Assembly (NCBI RefSeq): GCF_003943515.1
Contig: NZ_RJPT01000003.1
Coordinates: 96,673-160,672 of the forward strand
Direction of reading: 5' to 3'
Length of the DNA stretch: 64,000 nt
Source of the DNA: Streptococcus cristatus
GTDB taxonomy: Bacteria; Bacillota; Bacilli; Lactobacillales; Streptococcaceae
The translations under genes were made by a program, and so were the position numbers. Positions 25,491-35,128 of the stretch are shown one piece after another. Within the stretch, counting starts at the first letter, position 1. Every line of letters begins with the position of its first letter. Below the pieces are notes generated by a model, which was given only the letters and a program-made list of their open reading frames with translations, was not told the DNA's origin and made no database searches.

Positions 25491-26465
25491 ATGAAAAAGA
25501 ATCTACCAGGAATTGCTCTATCATTTGCAATAGCAGCTATTGCCATTTATTTAGGGAATTGGTTTCCGCTGATTGGATCCAGTGTTTTTGCCATTGTTTT
25601 AGGAATTTTGCTTAGTAATTTATGGAAACTACCAGACTCCTTTCAGCCGGGCTTGACCTATTCAGGAAAGAAACTGCTTCAATATTCTATTATCTTTTTA
25701 GGCTTTTCCATGTCAATCGGCAAGGTCTCTGTAACGGGCTTATCCTCTCTGAAGATTAGTATTTTGACTATTTTGATCACTTTTTTGGCGGCTTATGCCG
25801 CTGGGAAATTCTTCAAAATGAGACGTGTTTTAACCATTTTGATTGGCTTTGGAACGGCTATCTGCGGTGGATCGGCTATTGCAGCAGCTTCGCCTATTTT
25901 AGAAGCAGAAGAAGAGGATATTGCTCTTTCCATTTCAACCATCTTCTTTTTCAATATTTTAGCTGTTTTCATCTTTCCTTTTCTGGGGCATCTCATGCAA
26001 ATGTCCGATGCCTATTTTGGGACTTGGGCAGGGACGGCCATCAATGATACTTCGTCAGTCGTCGCGGCAGGTTATACTTACAGTCAAGCGGCGGGCGATT
26101 TGGCAACCATTGTCAAACTAAGCCGAGCGCTGATGATTGTACCCGCCTGTCTCATCTTTGCAGGCTATCGCTATGTTCGAGATAAGCGGTCAGCTCAAAA
26201 AGTAGACCTCAAGAAGATTTTTCCTTGGTTTATTTTGTGGTTTGTCTTGGCTTCTGTAGTGAGTAGTTTGGGAATTTTCCCATCAAATCTAGTTCCTTAC
26301 ACAAAGCTGTTGTCTCAATGGCTGATGGCTATGGCCTTAGCCGGGATTGGAGCCAAGGTTTCATTCAAACAGTTCAGGGAGGCTGGAGCGGGACCTTTAT
26401 TAACTGGAGCTTTTGCTTGGTTCTGCGTCGCAGTTTCTAGCTTGATTATCCAATATTTTTTGTAA
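25491..26465 (+). CDS. YeiH/UPF0324 family membrane protein (putative sulfate or anion exporter)
   Basis: Integral membrane protein of 324 residues with about ten hydrophobic helices. The conserved FGTAICGGSAIAAASP block and the TAINDTSSVVAAGY segment are hallmarks of the YeiH family, annotated as putative sulfate exporters on thin evidence. The start at 25491 has a good ribosome-binding site. rodA follows after 12 bases, so the two are probably cotranscribed though functionally unrelated. Confidence 0.85.
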   Translation: MKKNLPGIALSFAIAAIAIYLGNWFPLIGSSVFAIVLGILLSNLWKLPDSFQPGLTYSGKKLLQYSIIFLGFSMSIGKVSVTGLSSLKISILTILITFLAAYAAGKFFKMRRVLTILIGFGTAICGGSAIAAASPILEAEEEDIALSISTIFFFNILAVFIFPFLGHLMQMSDAYFGTWAGTAINDTSSVVAAGYTYSQAAGDLATIVKLSRALMIVPACLIFAGYRYVRDKRSAQKVDLKKIFPWFILWFVLASVVSSLGIFPSNLVPYTKLLSQWLMAMALAGIGAKVSFKQFREAGAGPLLTGAFAWFCVAVSSLIIQYFL

Positions 26466-26477
26466 GAAAGGAAAATT

Positions 26478-27710
26478 ATGCCTTCACAGCGAAGAACATT
26501 TGAGTCTCGGATTGATTACAGCTTGCTTTTACCTGTCTTGCTCTTACTATCAATCGGAGTTACAGCTATTTATATAGCGGTTAGTCATGATTATCCAAAT
26601 AATGTCTTGCAGATTGTTGGTCAGCAAGTAGTTTGGATTTTATTAGGCTTTCTGATTAGCTTTATCGTTATGTTTTTTAACACTAAGTTTCTTTGGAAGA
26701 TGACGCCTTTTCTGTATGTTTTAGGCTTAGGACTTATGGTTCTTCCGCTTGTATTTTATAGTGAGAGCTTAGTGGCTTCTACAGGGGCGAAAAACTGGGT
26801 ATCTATTCGCGGGGTTACTCTCTTTCAGCCATCTGAATTTATGAAAATCTCTTATATTTTAATGCTGTCACGAGTCGTAGTGAAGTTTCTGCAGCAAAAT
26901 AAGAACTATGAGCGAACCATTGCTTTAGATCTCTTTTTGATTGTAAAATTAGCATTATACACCTTGCCAGTCTTGTTTCTTTTAGCCTTGCAGAGTGATT
27001 TGGGGACAGCTCTAGTATTTGCTGCGATTTACTGCGGCATTGTTCTCTTATCTGGTGTTTCGTGGAAGATTATTCTACCGGTTTTCTTGACAGTATCCCT
27101 TCTTTTTACTGTCTTTATGTTGATCTTTATTTCAAATGGTGGCCGTGCTTTTCTCCATGGGTTAGGGATGCCGACTTACCAGATCAATCGGATCTCAGCC
27201 TGGCTCCATCCATTTGAATATGCTCAGACAGTAACTTATCAGCAGGCACAAGGACAGATTGCTATTGGAAGTGGTGGTTTGCTAGGTCAAGGATTTAATG
27301 TCTCAAATCTTCTAGTACCTGTCCGTGAAAGTGATATGATTTTCACTGTAATTGCAGAGGATTTTGGTTTTCTTGGTTCGAGTTTGGTGATTGTTATTTA
27401 TCTGTTCTTGATTCATCGTATGCTTCAGATTACTATCAAGTCCAACAATCAGTTCTATACCTATATCTCGACCGGTCTCATTATGATGCTGCTCTTTCAT
27501 ATTTTTGAAAATATTGGTGCTGTGACAGGGATTTTGCCTTTGACAGGGATTCCTCTCCCCTTCATTTCTCAAGGGGGGTCCTCCATTGTCAGCAATCTCA
27601 TCGGAATCGGTCTCTTACTGTCTGTCTCTTATCAAAATAGCCTAGAAGAAGAGAAGCATGCGGTGACTCCGTCTGTTCGTAAAAAAATTGTCCTTAGAAA
27701 AATAAAATAA
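26478..27710 (+). CDS. rodA: Rod-shape SEDS peptidoglycan glycosyltransferase RodA
   Basis: SEDS-family membrane protein of 410 residues with about ten helices. Family blocks: GAKNWVSIRGVTLFQPSEF (start of the large loop), LLALQSDLGTALVF (with the Asp shown to be catalytic in this family), ESDMIFTVIAEDFGF and GGSSIVSNLIGIGLLLSV. It polymerises lipid II for side-wall (peripheral) synthesis with a class B penicillin-binding protein. RodA rather than FtsW is chosen from the N-terminus SRIDYSLLLPV and the QINRISAWLHPF segment. Confidence 0.9.
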   Translation: MPSQRRTFESRIDYSLLLPVLLLLSIGVTAIYIAVSHDYPNNVLQIVGQQVVWILLGFLISFIVMFFNTKFLWKMTPFLYVLGLGLMVLPLVFYSESLVASTGAKNWVSIRGVTLFQPSEFMKISYILMLSRVVVKFLQQNKNYERTIALDLFLIVKLALYTLPVLFLLALQSDLGTALVFAAIYCGIVLLSGVSWKIILPVFLTVSLLFTVFMLIFISNGGRAFLHGLGMPTYQINRISAWLHPFEYAQTVTYQQAQGQIAIGSGGLLGQGFNVSNLLVPVRESDMIFTVIAEDFGFLGSSLVIVIYLFLIHRMLQITIKSNNQFYTYISTGLIMMLLFHIFENIGAVTGILPLTGIPLPFISQGGSSIVSNLIGIGLLLSVSYQNSLEEEKHAVTPSVRKKIVLRKIK

Positions 27711-27715
27711 GAAAT

Positions 27716-27730
27716 GGATACCTCGTATCC
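27716..27730 (+). other. Small hairpin just before the DJ-1/PfpI ribosome-binding site
   Basis: GGATAC and GTATCC enclose CTC, directly after the rodA stop codon and two bases before AGAAAGGTG. It could protect a processed end or affect initiation; there is no T-run. Confidence 0.4.
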
Positions 27731-27746
27731 TAGAAAGGTGTTTTAT

Positions 27747-28295
27747 ATGAAAAAAGTAGCTCTTATGTTAGCCAATGGCTTTGAAGAAATAGAAGCTCTC
27801 ACCGTTGTTGATGTCTTGCGTCGCGCAGGCTTTATCTGTGATATGATTGGTTTTGAGGAGGCTGTGACAGGTTCTCATCAGATTACTGTCAAAGCGGATC
27901 AAGTCTGGAATGGGAATCTATCTGCCTATGATATGGTTGTTCTTCCAGGCGGTATGCCAGGATCAACAAATCTGCGAGATGATGACCGCCTAATGGAAGT
28001 TCTACAGGAATTTCAAGCAGAAGATAAATTTGTCGCAGCGATTTGTGCGGCTCCTATTGCCCTTGACCGCGCAGGCCTGCTGAATGGCAAGAACTTCACT
28101 TGCTATGATGGAGTGGAAGCCAACATTGAGAAGGGTAGCTATCAGAAGCAGACCGTTGTCGTAGATGGAAAGTTAATCACCAGCCGTGGCCCATCTACAG
28201 CCCTGCCTTTTGCCTATGAGTTGGTTCACCAGCTAGGTGGAGATGCGGATCAATTGGCAAGTTCTATGCTTTTTAAAGACGTTTTTGAGAAGTAA
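27747..28295 (+). CDS. DJ-1/PfpI family protein
   Basis: Protein of 182 residues from the ATG at 27747, chosen for AGAAAGGTG upstream and the family N-terminus MKKVALMLANGFEE. The reactive Cys100 sits in AAICAAP at the nucleophile elbow, with the conserved Glu near residue 14. Members include DJ-1-like glyoxalases/deglycases, stress proteins and ThiJ-labelled proteins; the role here is unknown. It lies 36 bases after rodA and is closed by a strong terminator. Confidence 0.88.
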   Translation: MKKVALMLANGFEEIEALTVVDVLRRAGFICDMIGFEEAVTGSHQITVKADQVWNGNLSAYDMVVLPGGMPGSTNLRDDDRLMEVLQEFQAEDKFVAAICAAPIALDRAGLLNGKNFTCYDGVEANIEKGSYQKQTVVVDGKLITSRGPSTALPFAYELVHQLGGDADQLASSMLFKDVFEK

Positions 28296-28326
28296 AAAAT
28301 TCACTCGATTTTCGAGTGAATTTTTT
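28294..28326 (+). terminator. Symmetrical intrinsic terminator
   Basis: A-tract, AATTCACTCGA, loop TTT, TCGAGTGAATT, then Ts. It could act in both directions. Confidence 0.88.
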
Positions 28327-28402
28327 CTGTCTAAGTTGGATGAAAAATCTATGAAAATATGCTATTTCATCATAAATAAAAGCCCCTTTTTTTCAAAAAA
28401 TA

Positions 28403-28411
28403 TGGTATAAT
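28403..28411 (+). promoter_or_regulatory. Extended -10 promoter, predicted leaderless start of HAD-gyrB
   Basis: TGGTATAAT ends seven bases before the ATG at 28419. The AAAGGG between them would fall outside or at the very edge of the transcript. Confidence 0.6.
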
Positions 28412-28418
28412 AAAGGGT

Positions 28419-28997
28419 ATGAATTATCAAGATTACATCTGGGATTTAGGTGGGACTCTCTTGGATAATTATGGGACTTCTACCGCAGCTTTTGTCCATA
28501 CCTTGCAGGACTTTGGTCTAACTGCGAGTCATGATGAAGTTTATAAGGCTCTCAAGGTTTCGACAGAGTATGCAGTCCGCCAGTTTGCCCCTAGAAACAA
28601 GGAATTTTTAAAGGCTTATAAGGCCAACGAGGCTAAGGCATTAGAGCATCCGATTTTATTTGACGGTGCATCAGAATTATTGGCGCAAATTATCCAGCAA
28701 GGTGGCAGAAACTTTTTGATTTCTCACCGAGATGATCAGGTGTTAGAGATTTTGCAGAAGACGCAGATTGGTCTTTATTTTACAGAAGTAGTGACGGCTA
28801 TTAATGGTTTTAAACGTAAGCCAGATCCTGAGTCTATGCTGTATTTAAAAGACAAGTACCAGATTCAGTCTGGGCTGGTTATAGGAGATCGACCGATTGA
28901 TATCGAAGCTGGTCAGGCGGCAGGATTTAGCTGCTATCTCTTTGATAATATGAGAAATCTTGAAGAATTTGTAGATATTGAACTAGAAAAGGAATAA
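28419..28997 (+). CDS. HAD-family hydrolase in the gyrB operon
   Basis: HAD protein of 192 residues. Motif I reads WDLGGTLLD, so the general acid/base Asp of the usual DxD is Gly. Motif II is ISHRDD, the Lys is in GFKRKPDP and motif IV is [12 protein letters not shown]. Without the second Asp, phosphatase activity would be altered or weak. The same HAD-gyrB order is usual in streptococci; gyrB starts one base after its stop. Function unknown. Confidence 0.82.
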   Translation: MNYQDYIWDLGGTLLDNYGTSTAAFVHTLQDFGLTASHDEVYKALKVSTEYAVRQFAPRNKEFLKAYKANEAKALEHPILFDGASELLAQIIQQGGRNFLISHRDDQVLEILQKTQIGLYFTEVVTAINGFKRKPDPESMLYLKDKYQIQSGLVIGDRPIDIEAGQAAGFSCYLFDNMRNLEEFVDIELEKE

Positions 28998-28998
28998 C

Positions 28999-30948
28999 AT
29001 GACAGAAGAAAAGCAACAAGACATACAAGCGCAAGAATATGACGCCAGTCAGATTCAGGTCTTGGAGGGCTTAGAAGCCGTTCGGATGCGCCCTGGTATG
29101 TATATTGGTTCGACCTCCAAGGAAGGTCTGCACCACTTAGTATGGGAAATTGTTGACAACTCGATTGATGAGGCCTTGGCTGGCTTTGCCACTCATATTC
29201 AAGTCTTTATTGAAAAAGATAATTCGATTACAGTTGTTGACGATGGTCGAGGCATTCCCGTTGACATTCAGGAGAAAACAGGTCGCCCAGCTGTGGAAAC
29301 TGTCTTTACTGTCCTTCACGCAGGAGGAAAATTCGGCGGTGGTGGCTACAAGGTCTCAGGAGGTCTGCACGGTGTAGGCTCTTCCGTTGTAAATGCCCTG
29401 TCTACTCAGCTAGATGTCCGCGTTTATAAAAACGGCCAGATTCATTACCAAGAATACCGTCGAGGTCATGTAGTCGCGGATCTAGAAGTCATCGGTGAGA
29501 CAGATCGTACAGGTACGACAGTCCACTTTACACCAGATCCAGAGATTTTCACTGAAACAGTAGAATTTGACTTTGAAAAGCTCAATAAGCGGGTACAAGA
29601 ACTGGCCTTCCTCAATCGTGGCCTTAGAATTTCCATCACAGATAAGCGGGATGGAATGGAGCAGGTCAAGGATTACCACTATGAGGGTGGGATTGCCAGC
29701 TATGTCCAATACATCAATGAAAACAAGGATGTAATCTTTGAAACGCCGATCTATACCGACGGCGAAATGGACGACATTACGGTTGAAGTAGCTATGCAGT
29801 ATACGACTGGCTACCATGAAACAGTCATGAGCTTTGCTAATAACATCCACACCCACGAGGGTGGAACGCATGAGCAAGGCTTCCGGACAGCCCTGACACG
29901 GGTTATCAATGACTATGCCAAGAAAAACAAGCTTCTCAAAGAAAATGAGGACAATCTGACTGGGGAAGATGTGCGTGAGGGACTGACAGCGGTCATTTCT
30001 GTCAAGCATCCTAACCCTCAGTTTGAAGGTCAGACCAAGACCAAGCTGGGCAATAGCGAAGTGGTCAAGATTACGAATCGCCTCTTTAGTGAAGCTTTCT
30101 CGGATTTTCTTTTGGAAAATCCTGCGGTGGCTCGAAAAATCGTTGAAAAGGGAATTTTGGCTTCTAAGGCTAGAATTGCTGCTAAGCGAGCTCGTGAAGT
30201 AACCCGCAAGAAGTCTGGATTGGAAATCTCTAATCTGCCAGGGAAATTGGCTGATTGCTCGTCCAACAACCCACAGGAAACAGAACTCTTCATCGTGGAG
30301 GGAGACTCAGCGGGTGGTTCAGCTAAGTCTGGGCGTAACCGTGAATTTCAGGCTATTTTGCCGATTCGCGGTAAGATTCTCAACGTTGAAAAAGCTAGCA
30401 TGGATAAGATTTTGGCTAATGAAGAAATTCGCAGTCTCTTTACTGCTATGGGAACGGGCTTTGGAGCGGACTTTGATGTCAGCAAAGCTCGCTATCATAA
30501 ATTAGTCATCATGACCGATGCGGATGTGGATGGAGCTCACATTCGGACTTTGCTCCTAACTTTGATTTACCGCTACATGAAGCCGGTTCTGGAAGCAGGC
30601 TATGTCTACATCGCCCAACCACCAATCTATGGTGTCAAGGTCGGTAGCGAGGTAAAAGAATACATCCAGCCAGGTGCTAATCAAGAAGAAGAACTGCAAG
30701 CTGCTCTCGAGCGCTATAGCGAAGGTCGCTCTAAGCCGACGATTCAGCGCTACAAAGGTTTGGGAGAAATGGATGACCATCAGTTGTGGGAAACGACCAT
30801 GAACCCAGAACACCGCCTAATGGCGCGAGTTTCTGTCGATGATGCAGCAGAAGCTGATAAGATTTTTGATATGCTGATGGGAGATCGTGTAGAGCCTCGT
30901 CGTGATTTTATCGAAAAAAATGCAGTATATAGCACACTTGATGTCTAA
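28999..30948 (+). CDS. gyrB: DNA gyrase subunit B
   Basis: ATPase subunit of DNA gyrase, 649 residues; with GyrA it introduces negative supercoils. GHKL ATPase motifs [17 protein letters not shown] and [14 protein letters not shown] are followed by the transducer, the TOPRIM motifs [13 protein letters not shown] and [11 protein letters not shown], and the C-terminal QRYKGLGEM region. These blocks, with ILNVEKA, favour GyrB over ParE. gyrA is not in the window. Target of novobiocin-type drugs by family knowledge. It is preceded by a HAD gene with which it is cotranscribed. Confidence 0.96.
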   Translation: MTEEKQQDIQAQEYDASQIQVLEGLEAVRMRPGMYIGSTSKEGLHHLVWEIVDNSIDEALAGFATHIQVFIEKDNSITVVDDGRGIPVDIQEKTGRPAVETVFTVLHAGGKFGGGGYKVSGGLHGVGSSVVNALSTQLDVRVYKNGQIHYQEYRRGHVVADLEVIGETDRTGTTVHFTPDPEIFTETVEFDFEKLNKRVQELAFLNRGLRISITDKRDGMEQVKDYHYEGGIASYVQYINENKDVIFETPIYTDGEMDDITVEVAMQYTTGYHETVMSFANNIHTHEGGTHEQGFRTALTRVINDYAKKNKLLKENEDNLTGEDVREGLTAVISVKHPNPQFEGQTKTKLGNSEVVKITNRLFSEAFSDFLLENPAVARKIVEKGILASKARIAAKRAREVTRKKSGLEISNLPGKLADCSSNNPQETELFIVEGDSAGGSAKSGRNREFQAILPIRGKILNVEKASMDKILANEEIRSLFTAMGTGFGADFDVSKARYHKLVIMTDADVDGAHIRTLLLTLIYRYMKPVLEAGYVYIAQPPIYGVKVGSEVKEYIQPGANQEEELQAALERYSEGRSKPTIQRYKGLGEMDDHQLWETTMNPEHRLMARVSVDDAAEADKIFDMLMGDRVEPRRDFIEKNAVYSTLDV

Positions 30949-30983
30949 AAAGTTAGAAAAAACAACCATTACAGATAAATTTG

Positions 30984-30992
30984 TGATATAAT
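30984..30992 (+). promoter_or_regulatory. Extended -10 promoter of ezrA
   Basis: TGATATAAT lies 41 bases before the ATG, which has AAGGAG as ribosome-binding site. Confidence 0.55.
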
Positions 30993-31033
30993 CAATGTGT
31001 TTGCTTTTTAGTAAAAGAATGAAGGAGTTTTAT

Positions 31034-32758
31034 ATGTCTAATGGACTGATTATTCTCATTATTGTAGTAGCGGCACTATTAATTTTAGGCTATTTTACTG
31101 CTATCTATATGAGAAAACGAAATGAAGCGAAGCTTCGAAGTTTGGAGGAGAAAAAAGAGGAACTTTACAATCTTCCCGTGAATGATGAAGTGGAAGAAGT
31201 TAAAAATTTACATTTGATTGGGCAAAGTCAAGTGACTTTCCGTGAATGGAATCAAAAATGGGTAGACCTCTCTTTAAATTCATTTGCTGATATTGAGAAC
31301 AATCTCTTTGAGGCAGAGGGCTACAATAATTCTTTCCGTTTCCTCAAAGCCAAGCATGCGATTGAAAACATTGAAAGCCAAATTGATTTAATCAGTGAAG
31401 ATATTCATGCAATTCGTCAAGCTTTAGAAGATCTGAAAAAACAAGAATCTAAAAATAGCGGACGAGTTTTACACGCTCTGGATCTGTTTGAAAATTTGCA
31501 GCATACTGTGGCTAGCAATCCTGACGCCTATGGACGAGCTCTTGCAGAAATTCAGAAGCAAATGGAAAATATTGAGTCTGATTTCTCTCAATTTGTTACT
31601 CTCAACTCTTCAGGGGATCCTGTGGAAGCGGCAGAAATCTTAGACAAAACAGAAGATCGTATCTTGGCACTAACACAGATCGTCGAAAAAGTTCCAGCAA
31701 TTGTAGAAGACTTGACTGAGAAATTACCAGATCAATTAGAAGATTTGGAGTCTGGCTACCGTAAATTATTGGAAACCAATTATCATTTTATTGAGACTGA
31801 CTTAGAGGCGCGTTTCCAACAACTTCGTGCCAGTTTGAAACGAAATGAAGAAAATATTGCGGCGTTGGAGTTGGATAATGCCTTGTATGAGAATGAACAA
31901 ATTCAAGAGGAAATCGATGCTCTGTATGCCATCTTTACTCGAGAAATTGAGGCTCATAAAGTCGTTGAGAAGTTGGTGAACTACCTTCCTGACTACCTAG
32001 AACACACTAAAGAGAATAACCAACAGCTTCAAAGCGAAATGGAACGTTTATCACATTCCTTCTTGCTACCAGAGCCTGAAATAAATCATATCAAAGATTT
32101 GAAATCTGAATTATCTGCTCAAGAAGCAGTCGTTCACTCTTCACTTGAAGATACAGCTGAAATGAAGAAACCTTTCTCAGTGGTTAGAGAAGAGTTGGAA
32201 GCTATTCAAGACCGATTGAAAGAAATCGAAGATGAACAGATTGAACTTGGTGAGCAGCTAGAAAAGATCGAAAAAGACGATGTCAATGCCCGTCAAAAAG
32301 TTACGATTTACGCCAATAAATTGCATACGATTAAGCGATTTATGGAAAAACGTAATTTACCGGGTATTCCAGAGTCCTTCTTAACAATTTTCTTTGGAGC
32401 AAGCGACTATATTGAGGAGCTGGCTAGAGAGTTGGAGGCAACTCGTGTGAATATCGAATCTGTTAACCGCTGGTTAGAGATTCTGGCAAATACAATGAAT
32501 GAATTGGAAGAAGAGACATATCGAATCGTTCGAAATTCTACCTTAACAGAGCAGTTGCTACAATACTCTAACCGTTATCGTTCATTTGATGACAATGTGC
32601 AGGCAGCCTTCAATGAATCCCTTCATGCTTTTGAAGTTGAATTTGATTACGCAAAATCTTTGGAAATTATTTCAAAAGCCTTGGATGTTGTTGAGCCTGG
32701 AGTTTCAGCTCGTTTTATCAATTCATATGAAAAAACACGCGAAAATATTCGCTTCTAA
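31034..32758 (+). CDS. ezrA: Septation ring formation regulator EzrA
   Basis: Protein of 574 residues from the ATG at 31034 (AAGGAG upstream); the longer reading from 30995 begins only two bases after the -10 box and is not credible. One N-terminal membrane helix (about residues 4-26) is followed by an almost wholly helical cytoplasmic region with spectrin-like coiled-coil repeats. EzrA binds FtsZ and helps control Z-ring position and cell-wall synthesis; it is important in cocci. Its neighbours gyrB and serB are the usual ones. Confidence 0.94.
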   Translation: MSNGLIILIIVVAALLILGYFTAIYMRKRNEAKLRSLEEKKEELYNLPVNDEVEEVKNLHLIGQSQVTFREWNQKWVDLSLNSFADIENNLFEAEGYNNSFRFLKAKHAIENIESQIDLISEDIHAIRQALEDLKKQESKNSGRVLHALDLFENLQHTVASNPDAYGRALAEIQKQMENIESDFSQFVTLNSSGDPVEAAEILDKTEDRILALTQIVEKVPAIVEDLTEKLPDQLEDLESGYRKLLETNYHFIETDLEARFQQLRASLKRNEENIAALELDNALYENEQIQEEIDALYAIFTREIEAHKVVEKLVNYLPDYLEHTKENNQQLQSEMERLSHSFLLPEPEINHIKDLKSELSAQEAVVHSSLEDTAEMKKPFSVVREELEAIQDRLKEIEDEQIELGEQLEKIEKDDVNARQKVTIYANKLHTIKRFMEKRNLPGIPESFLTIFFGASDYIEELARELEATRVNIESVNRWLEILANTMNELEEETYRIVRNSTLTEQLLQYSNRYRSFDDNVQAAFNESLHAFEVEFDYAKSLEIISKALDVVEPGVSARFINSYEKTRENIRF

Positions 32759-32759
32759 G

Positions 32760-32782
32760 AAAGTTCCTTCGGGAACTTTTTT
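32760..32782 (+). terminator. Intrinsic terminator of ezrA with a UUCG tetraloop
   Basis: AAAGTTCC, loop TTCG, GGAACTTT and a T-run. UUCG is a specially stable loop. Confidence 0.92.
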
Positions 32783-32796
32783 CTTTGCAATCTAGC

Positions 32797-32825
32797 TTGT
32801 CTTGTCACTGAAAATCCTGTATAAT
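32797..32825 (+). promoter_or_regulatory. Promoter of serB-glycerate kinase
   Basis: TTGTCT (32797-32802), a 17-base spacer and TATAAT (32820-32825). Confidence 0.75.
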
Positions 32826-32857
32826 ACAACAAATCATAGAAAACATGAGGTGAACAG

Positions 32858-33505
32858 ATGAGTCGGGTCAAAGGCTTATTGGTGATGGATGTCGATAGCA
32901 CGCTTATTATGGAAGAGGGCATTGATTTGCTGGGCGAGGAAGCTGGAGTTGGGCAGCAAGTGGCTGCTATCACTGAGCGAGCTATGCGCGGGGAATTAGA
33001 TTTCGAGGCTGCCTTACGGGAGAGGGTTTCACTTTTGGCGGGACTTCCGGAAACTATCTTTTCTCGGATAGCTGACAAGATTCATTTCACGCCTGGCGCC
33101 AAAAAATTAGTAGATGAGCTGCATGCGCGGGGCTACAAGGTTGGCTTGGTTTCAGGTGGCTTTCATGAAACGGTGGATAGACTGGCTGAAGAGCTAGGAA
33201 TTGACTATGTAAAGGCCAATCGCTTAGAAATCAAGAATGGCTTGCTTACAGGTCATGTGTTGGGAGACATTGTTAGCAAAGATACTAAAGTTCAGATGCT
33301 GAAAGAATGGGCTCAAGAAAACAATTTGGAATTAAATCAAACCATTGCTATGGGGGATGGCGCCAATGATTTGCCCATGATTCAAACGGCAGGTATTGGA
33401 ATTGCTTTTAATGCCAAGCCAATTGTAAGAGAGCAAGCACCCTATCAAATCAATGTTTATGACCTCTATCAAGTAATGGATATTTTAGATGGGAAGGAAA
33501 AATAG
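32858..33505 (+). CDS. serB: Phosphoserine phosphatase
   Basis: HAD enzyme of 215 residues; last step of serine synthesis, removing phosphate from L-phosphoserine. Motif I is MDVDSTLI (Asp11, Asp13), followed by the substrate-binding EEGIDLLG; motif II is LVSGGFHE and motif IV MGDGANDLPM. The length fits the short bacterial SerB form. GAGGTG precedes the ATG. The glycerate kinase gene follows after eight bases, linking serine and glycerate metabolism. Confidence 0.94.
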   Translation: MSRVKGLLVMDVDSTLIMEEGIDLLGEEAGVGQQVAAITERAMRGELDFEAALRERVSLLAGLPETIFSRIADKIHFTPGAKKLVDELHARGYKVGLVSGGFHETVDRLAEELGIDYVKANRLEIKNGLLTGHVLGDIVSKDTKVQMLKEWAQENNLELNQTIAMGDGANDLPMIQTAGIGIAFNAKPIVREQAPYQINVYDLYQVMDILDGKEK

Positions 33506-33513
33506 GAGGCACG

Positions 33514-34647
33514 ATGCATATCTTGTTAGCACCAGATTCTTTTAAGGAAAGTTTGTCTGCCGCTCAGGTAGCAGAAGCCTTGAAAGAAGGTTTTTCCCAA
33601 GCCTTGCCAGAGGTGACTTTTGACTTACTGCCTATTGGAGATGGCGGCGAAGGGACTGTGGCTGCCTTGATTTCTGCTATGAAGCTAAAAGAGTTTCGTC
33701 ATTGGGTGACTGGACCTTTTGGCCAGCCAGTCGAAATGAAATATGCTAGACAAGACCAGCTAGCCCTTTTTGAAATGGCAGATTTAGTGGGACTGGCTTT
33801 AATTCCTAAGGAAAAACGCAATCCTTTAGACTTGGAAACCAGAGGTCTGGGAGAGCTGATTCTTCACCTGGCTGAAAATGGAGTCAGGAAGATTCTGGTC
33901 GGTGTTGGCGGCTCGGCAACGAATGATGGTGGAATCGGTATAGCAGCTGGTCTGGGCTATGACTTTTTTGATGAAAACAATCATCGACTGCGGCCTGTCG
34001 GCTCTTCTTTAGGGAGAGTTGCCCGAATTTCTGCGGAACATGTTCCAGCTTGCTTGGATGATATTGACATCGAAATTTTGACAGATGTTTCCAGTCCTTT
34101 ATGTGGGCAGCAGGGAGCGACTCAGGTCTTTGGACGACAGAAAGGCCTGTCTGAATGGCTTCTTTCATCTGTCGATCAGGAAATGAGGAACTTCTATGAA
34201 CTGGCCAATCCGCAGATTTTCACCCAAGCTGGTGCTGGTGCAGGAGGAGGCATGGCAGCAGGGCTAGTCACATTTGCCAAGGGGAAAGTCGTGTCAGGAA
34301 TTGATACCTGCCTGGATTTGCTGGATTTTGACCGCAAGGTTAAAGAAGCGGACTTAGTTGTTGTTGGTGAGGGCCGCATGGATAAGCAGTCCTTGGCCGG
34401 AAAGGCTCCAGTTGGGGTAGCAAGGCGGACGCCAAAAGAGATTCCTGTTCTTGCGATCTGTGGCAGTTTGGCTGATGATTTGCCTCCATTTCCTAGGGAG
34501 AATATCCATGCAGCTTTTCCCATTATCTCGCAAGTGGCGGATTTGGACGTAACCTTAGCTCAAGCGAGGGAAAATCTGGTTCGTACAGCTTGCAATATTG
34601 GCAACCTATTAGCCATCAAAAAAAGAGAGTGGGACAGAAATCGGTAA
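33514..34647 (+). CDS. glxK: Glycerate kinase, C-terminus rewritten by a repeat insertion
   Basis: Glycerate 2-kinase family enzyme of 377 residues, phosphorylating glycerate into lower glycolysis. Family blocks: APDSFKESLSA (N-terminus), IGDGGEGT, VGVGGSATNDGG, GAGGGMAAGL and VVGEGRMDKQS. The natural end of the family is close to GNLLA; here the last ten or so codons (KKREWDRNR and stop) are read from the left end of repeat copy B. Activity is probably kept because only the tail is affected. Cotranscribed with serB. Confidence 0.92.
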   Translation: MHILLAPDSFKESLSAAQVAEALKEGFSQALPEVTFDLLPIGDGGEGTVAALISAMKLKEFRHWVTGPFGQPVEMKYARQDQLALFEMADLVGLALIPKEKRNPLDLETRGLGELILHLAENGVRKILVGVGGSATNDGGIGIAAGLGYDFFDENNHRLRPVGSSLGRVARISAEHVPACLDDIDIEILTDVSSPLCGQQGATQVFGRQKGLSEWLLSSVDQEMRNFYELANPQIFTQAGAGAGGGMAAGLVTFAKGKVVSGIDTCLDLLDFDRKVKEADLVVVGEGRMDKQSLAGKAPVGVARRTPKEIPVLAICGSLADDLPPFPRENIHAAFPIISQVADLDVTLAQARENLVRTACNIGNLLAIKKREWDRNR

Positions 34648-34804
34648 TTGGTTAGAATTCGATTTCGTCGTCCCACCTCCGCACAGTTGAGCAGGGCTGT
34701 AAAAGCTGATGAAATCAGCGTAGTAGAGCCCGCTCAACCACTGCGTCTTGCTCGACAATCTAAAGACAATTGAGAGGCTAGGACTTTTGTCCCAGCCTCT
34801 TTTT
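34618..34804 (+). repeat. Dispersed structured repeat, copy B (three-hairpin element)
   Basis: Same element and orientation as copy A with a handful of substitutions. One pair of changes is compensatory: T10543-A10583 of copy A is C34692-G34732 here, keeping hairpin 2 paired. It lies between convergent genes and encodes the C-terminal codons of both. Hairpin 3 is a likely two-way terminator. Confidence 0.85.
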
Positions 34805-35128
34805 CAGTAAATATTCGATTTCTTTGACGATTAAGCCGTTTGCAAATTCAAATAGATCGCAGGAAAGTTCCCCGTGGTCATTAACCAAAATTGTTAGAAT
34901 CCGACTTTGCTCAGAATTGCTGTGATAGTATTGGCAACTAAACTGTGCGGAACTGTTCTGATAGGCCTCCTTTATCCTGTGGAGGTAGGCTTCTTTTCCC
35001 TGAATGATTTCTGAGGATTCTCCATGCAGCTCCCAGACGACATGCTCGTCTAAACAAGTTTGATAAATGTCCCAGTCACGCTGATTTTCCGCCTCGAAAA
35101 AGGCAAATAATTTCTCTAAATTTGTCAT
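34778..35128 (-). CDS. NTF2/SnoaL-like small protein
   Basis: Protein of 116 residues with the pattern of the nuclear-transport-factor-2-like cone fold: an N-terminal helix (MTNLEKLFAFFEAENQRDWD), a conserved VVWELHGE strand and alternating strands. Members are small isomerases, hydrolases or simple binding proteins, so no reaction can be named. Its final residues (KKRLGQKS) are encoded by the terminator end of repeat copy B. It overlaps the upstream DUF1694 gene by four bases (ATGA), so the two are translationally coupled. Confidence 0.72.
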   Translation of the reverse strand: MTNLEKLFAFFEAENQRDWDIYQTCLDEHVVWELHGESSEIIQGKEAYLHRIKEAYQNSSAQFSCQYYHSNSEQSRILTILVNDHGELSCDLFEFANGLIVKEIEYLLKKRLGQKS

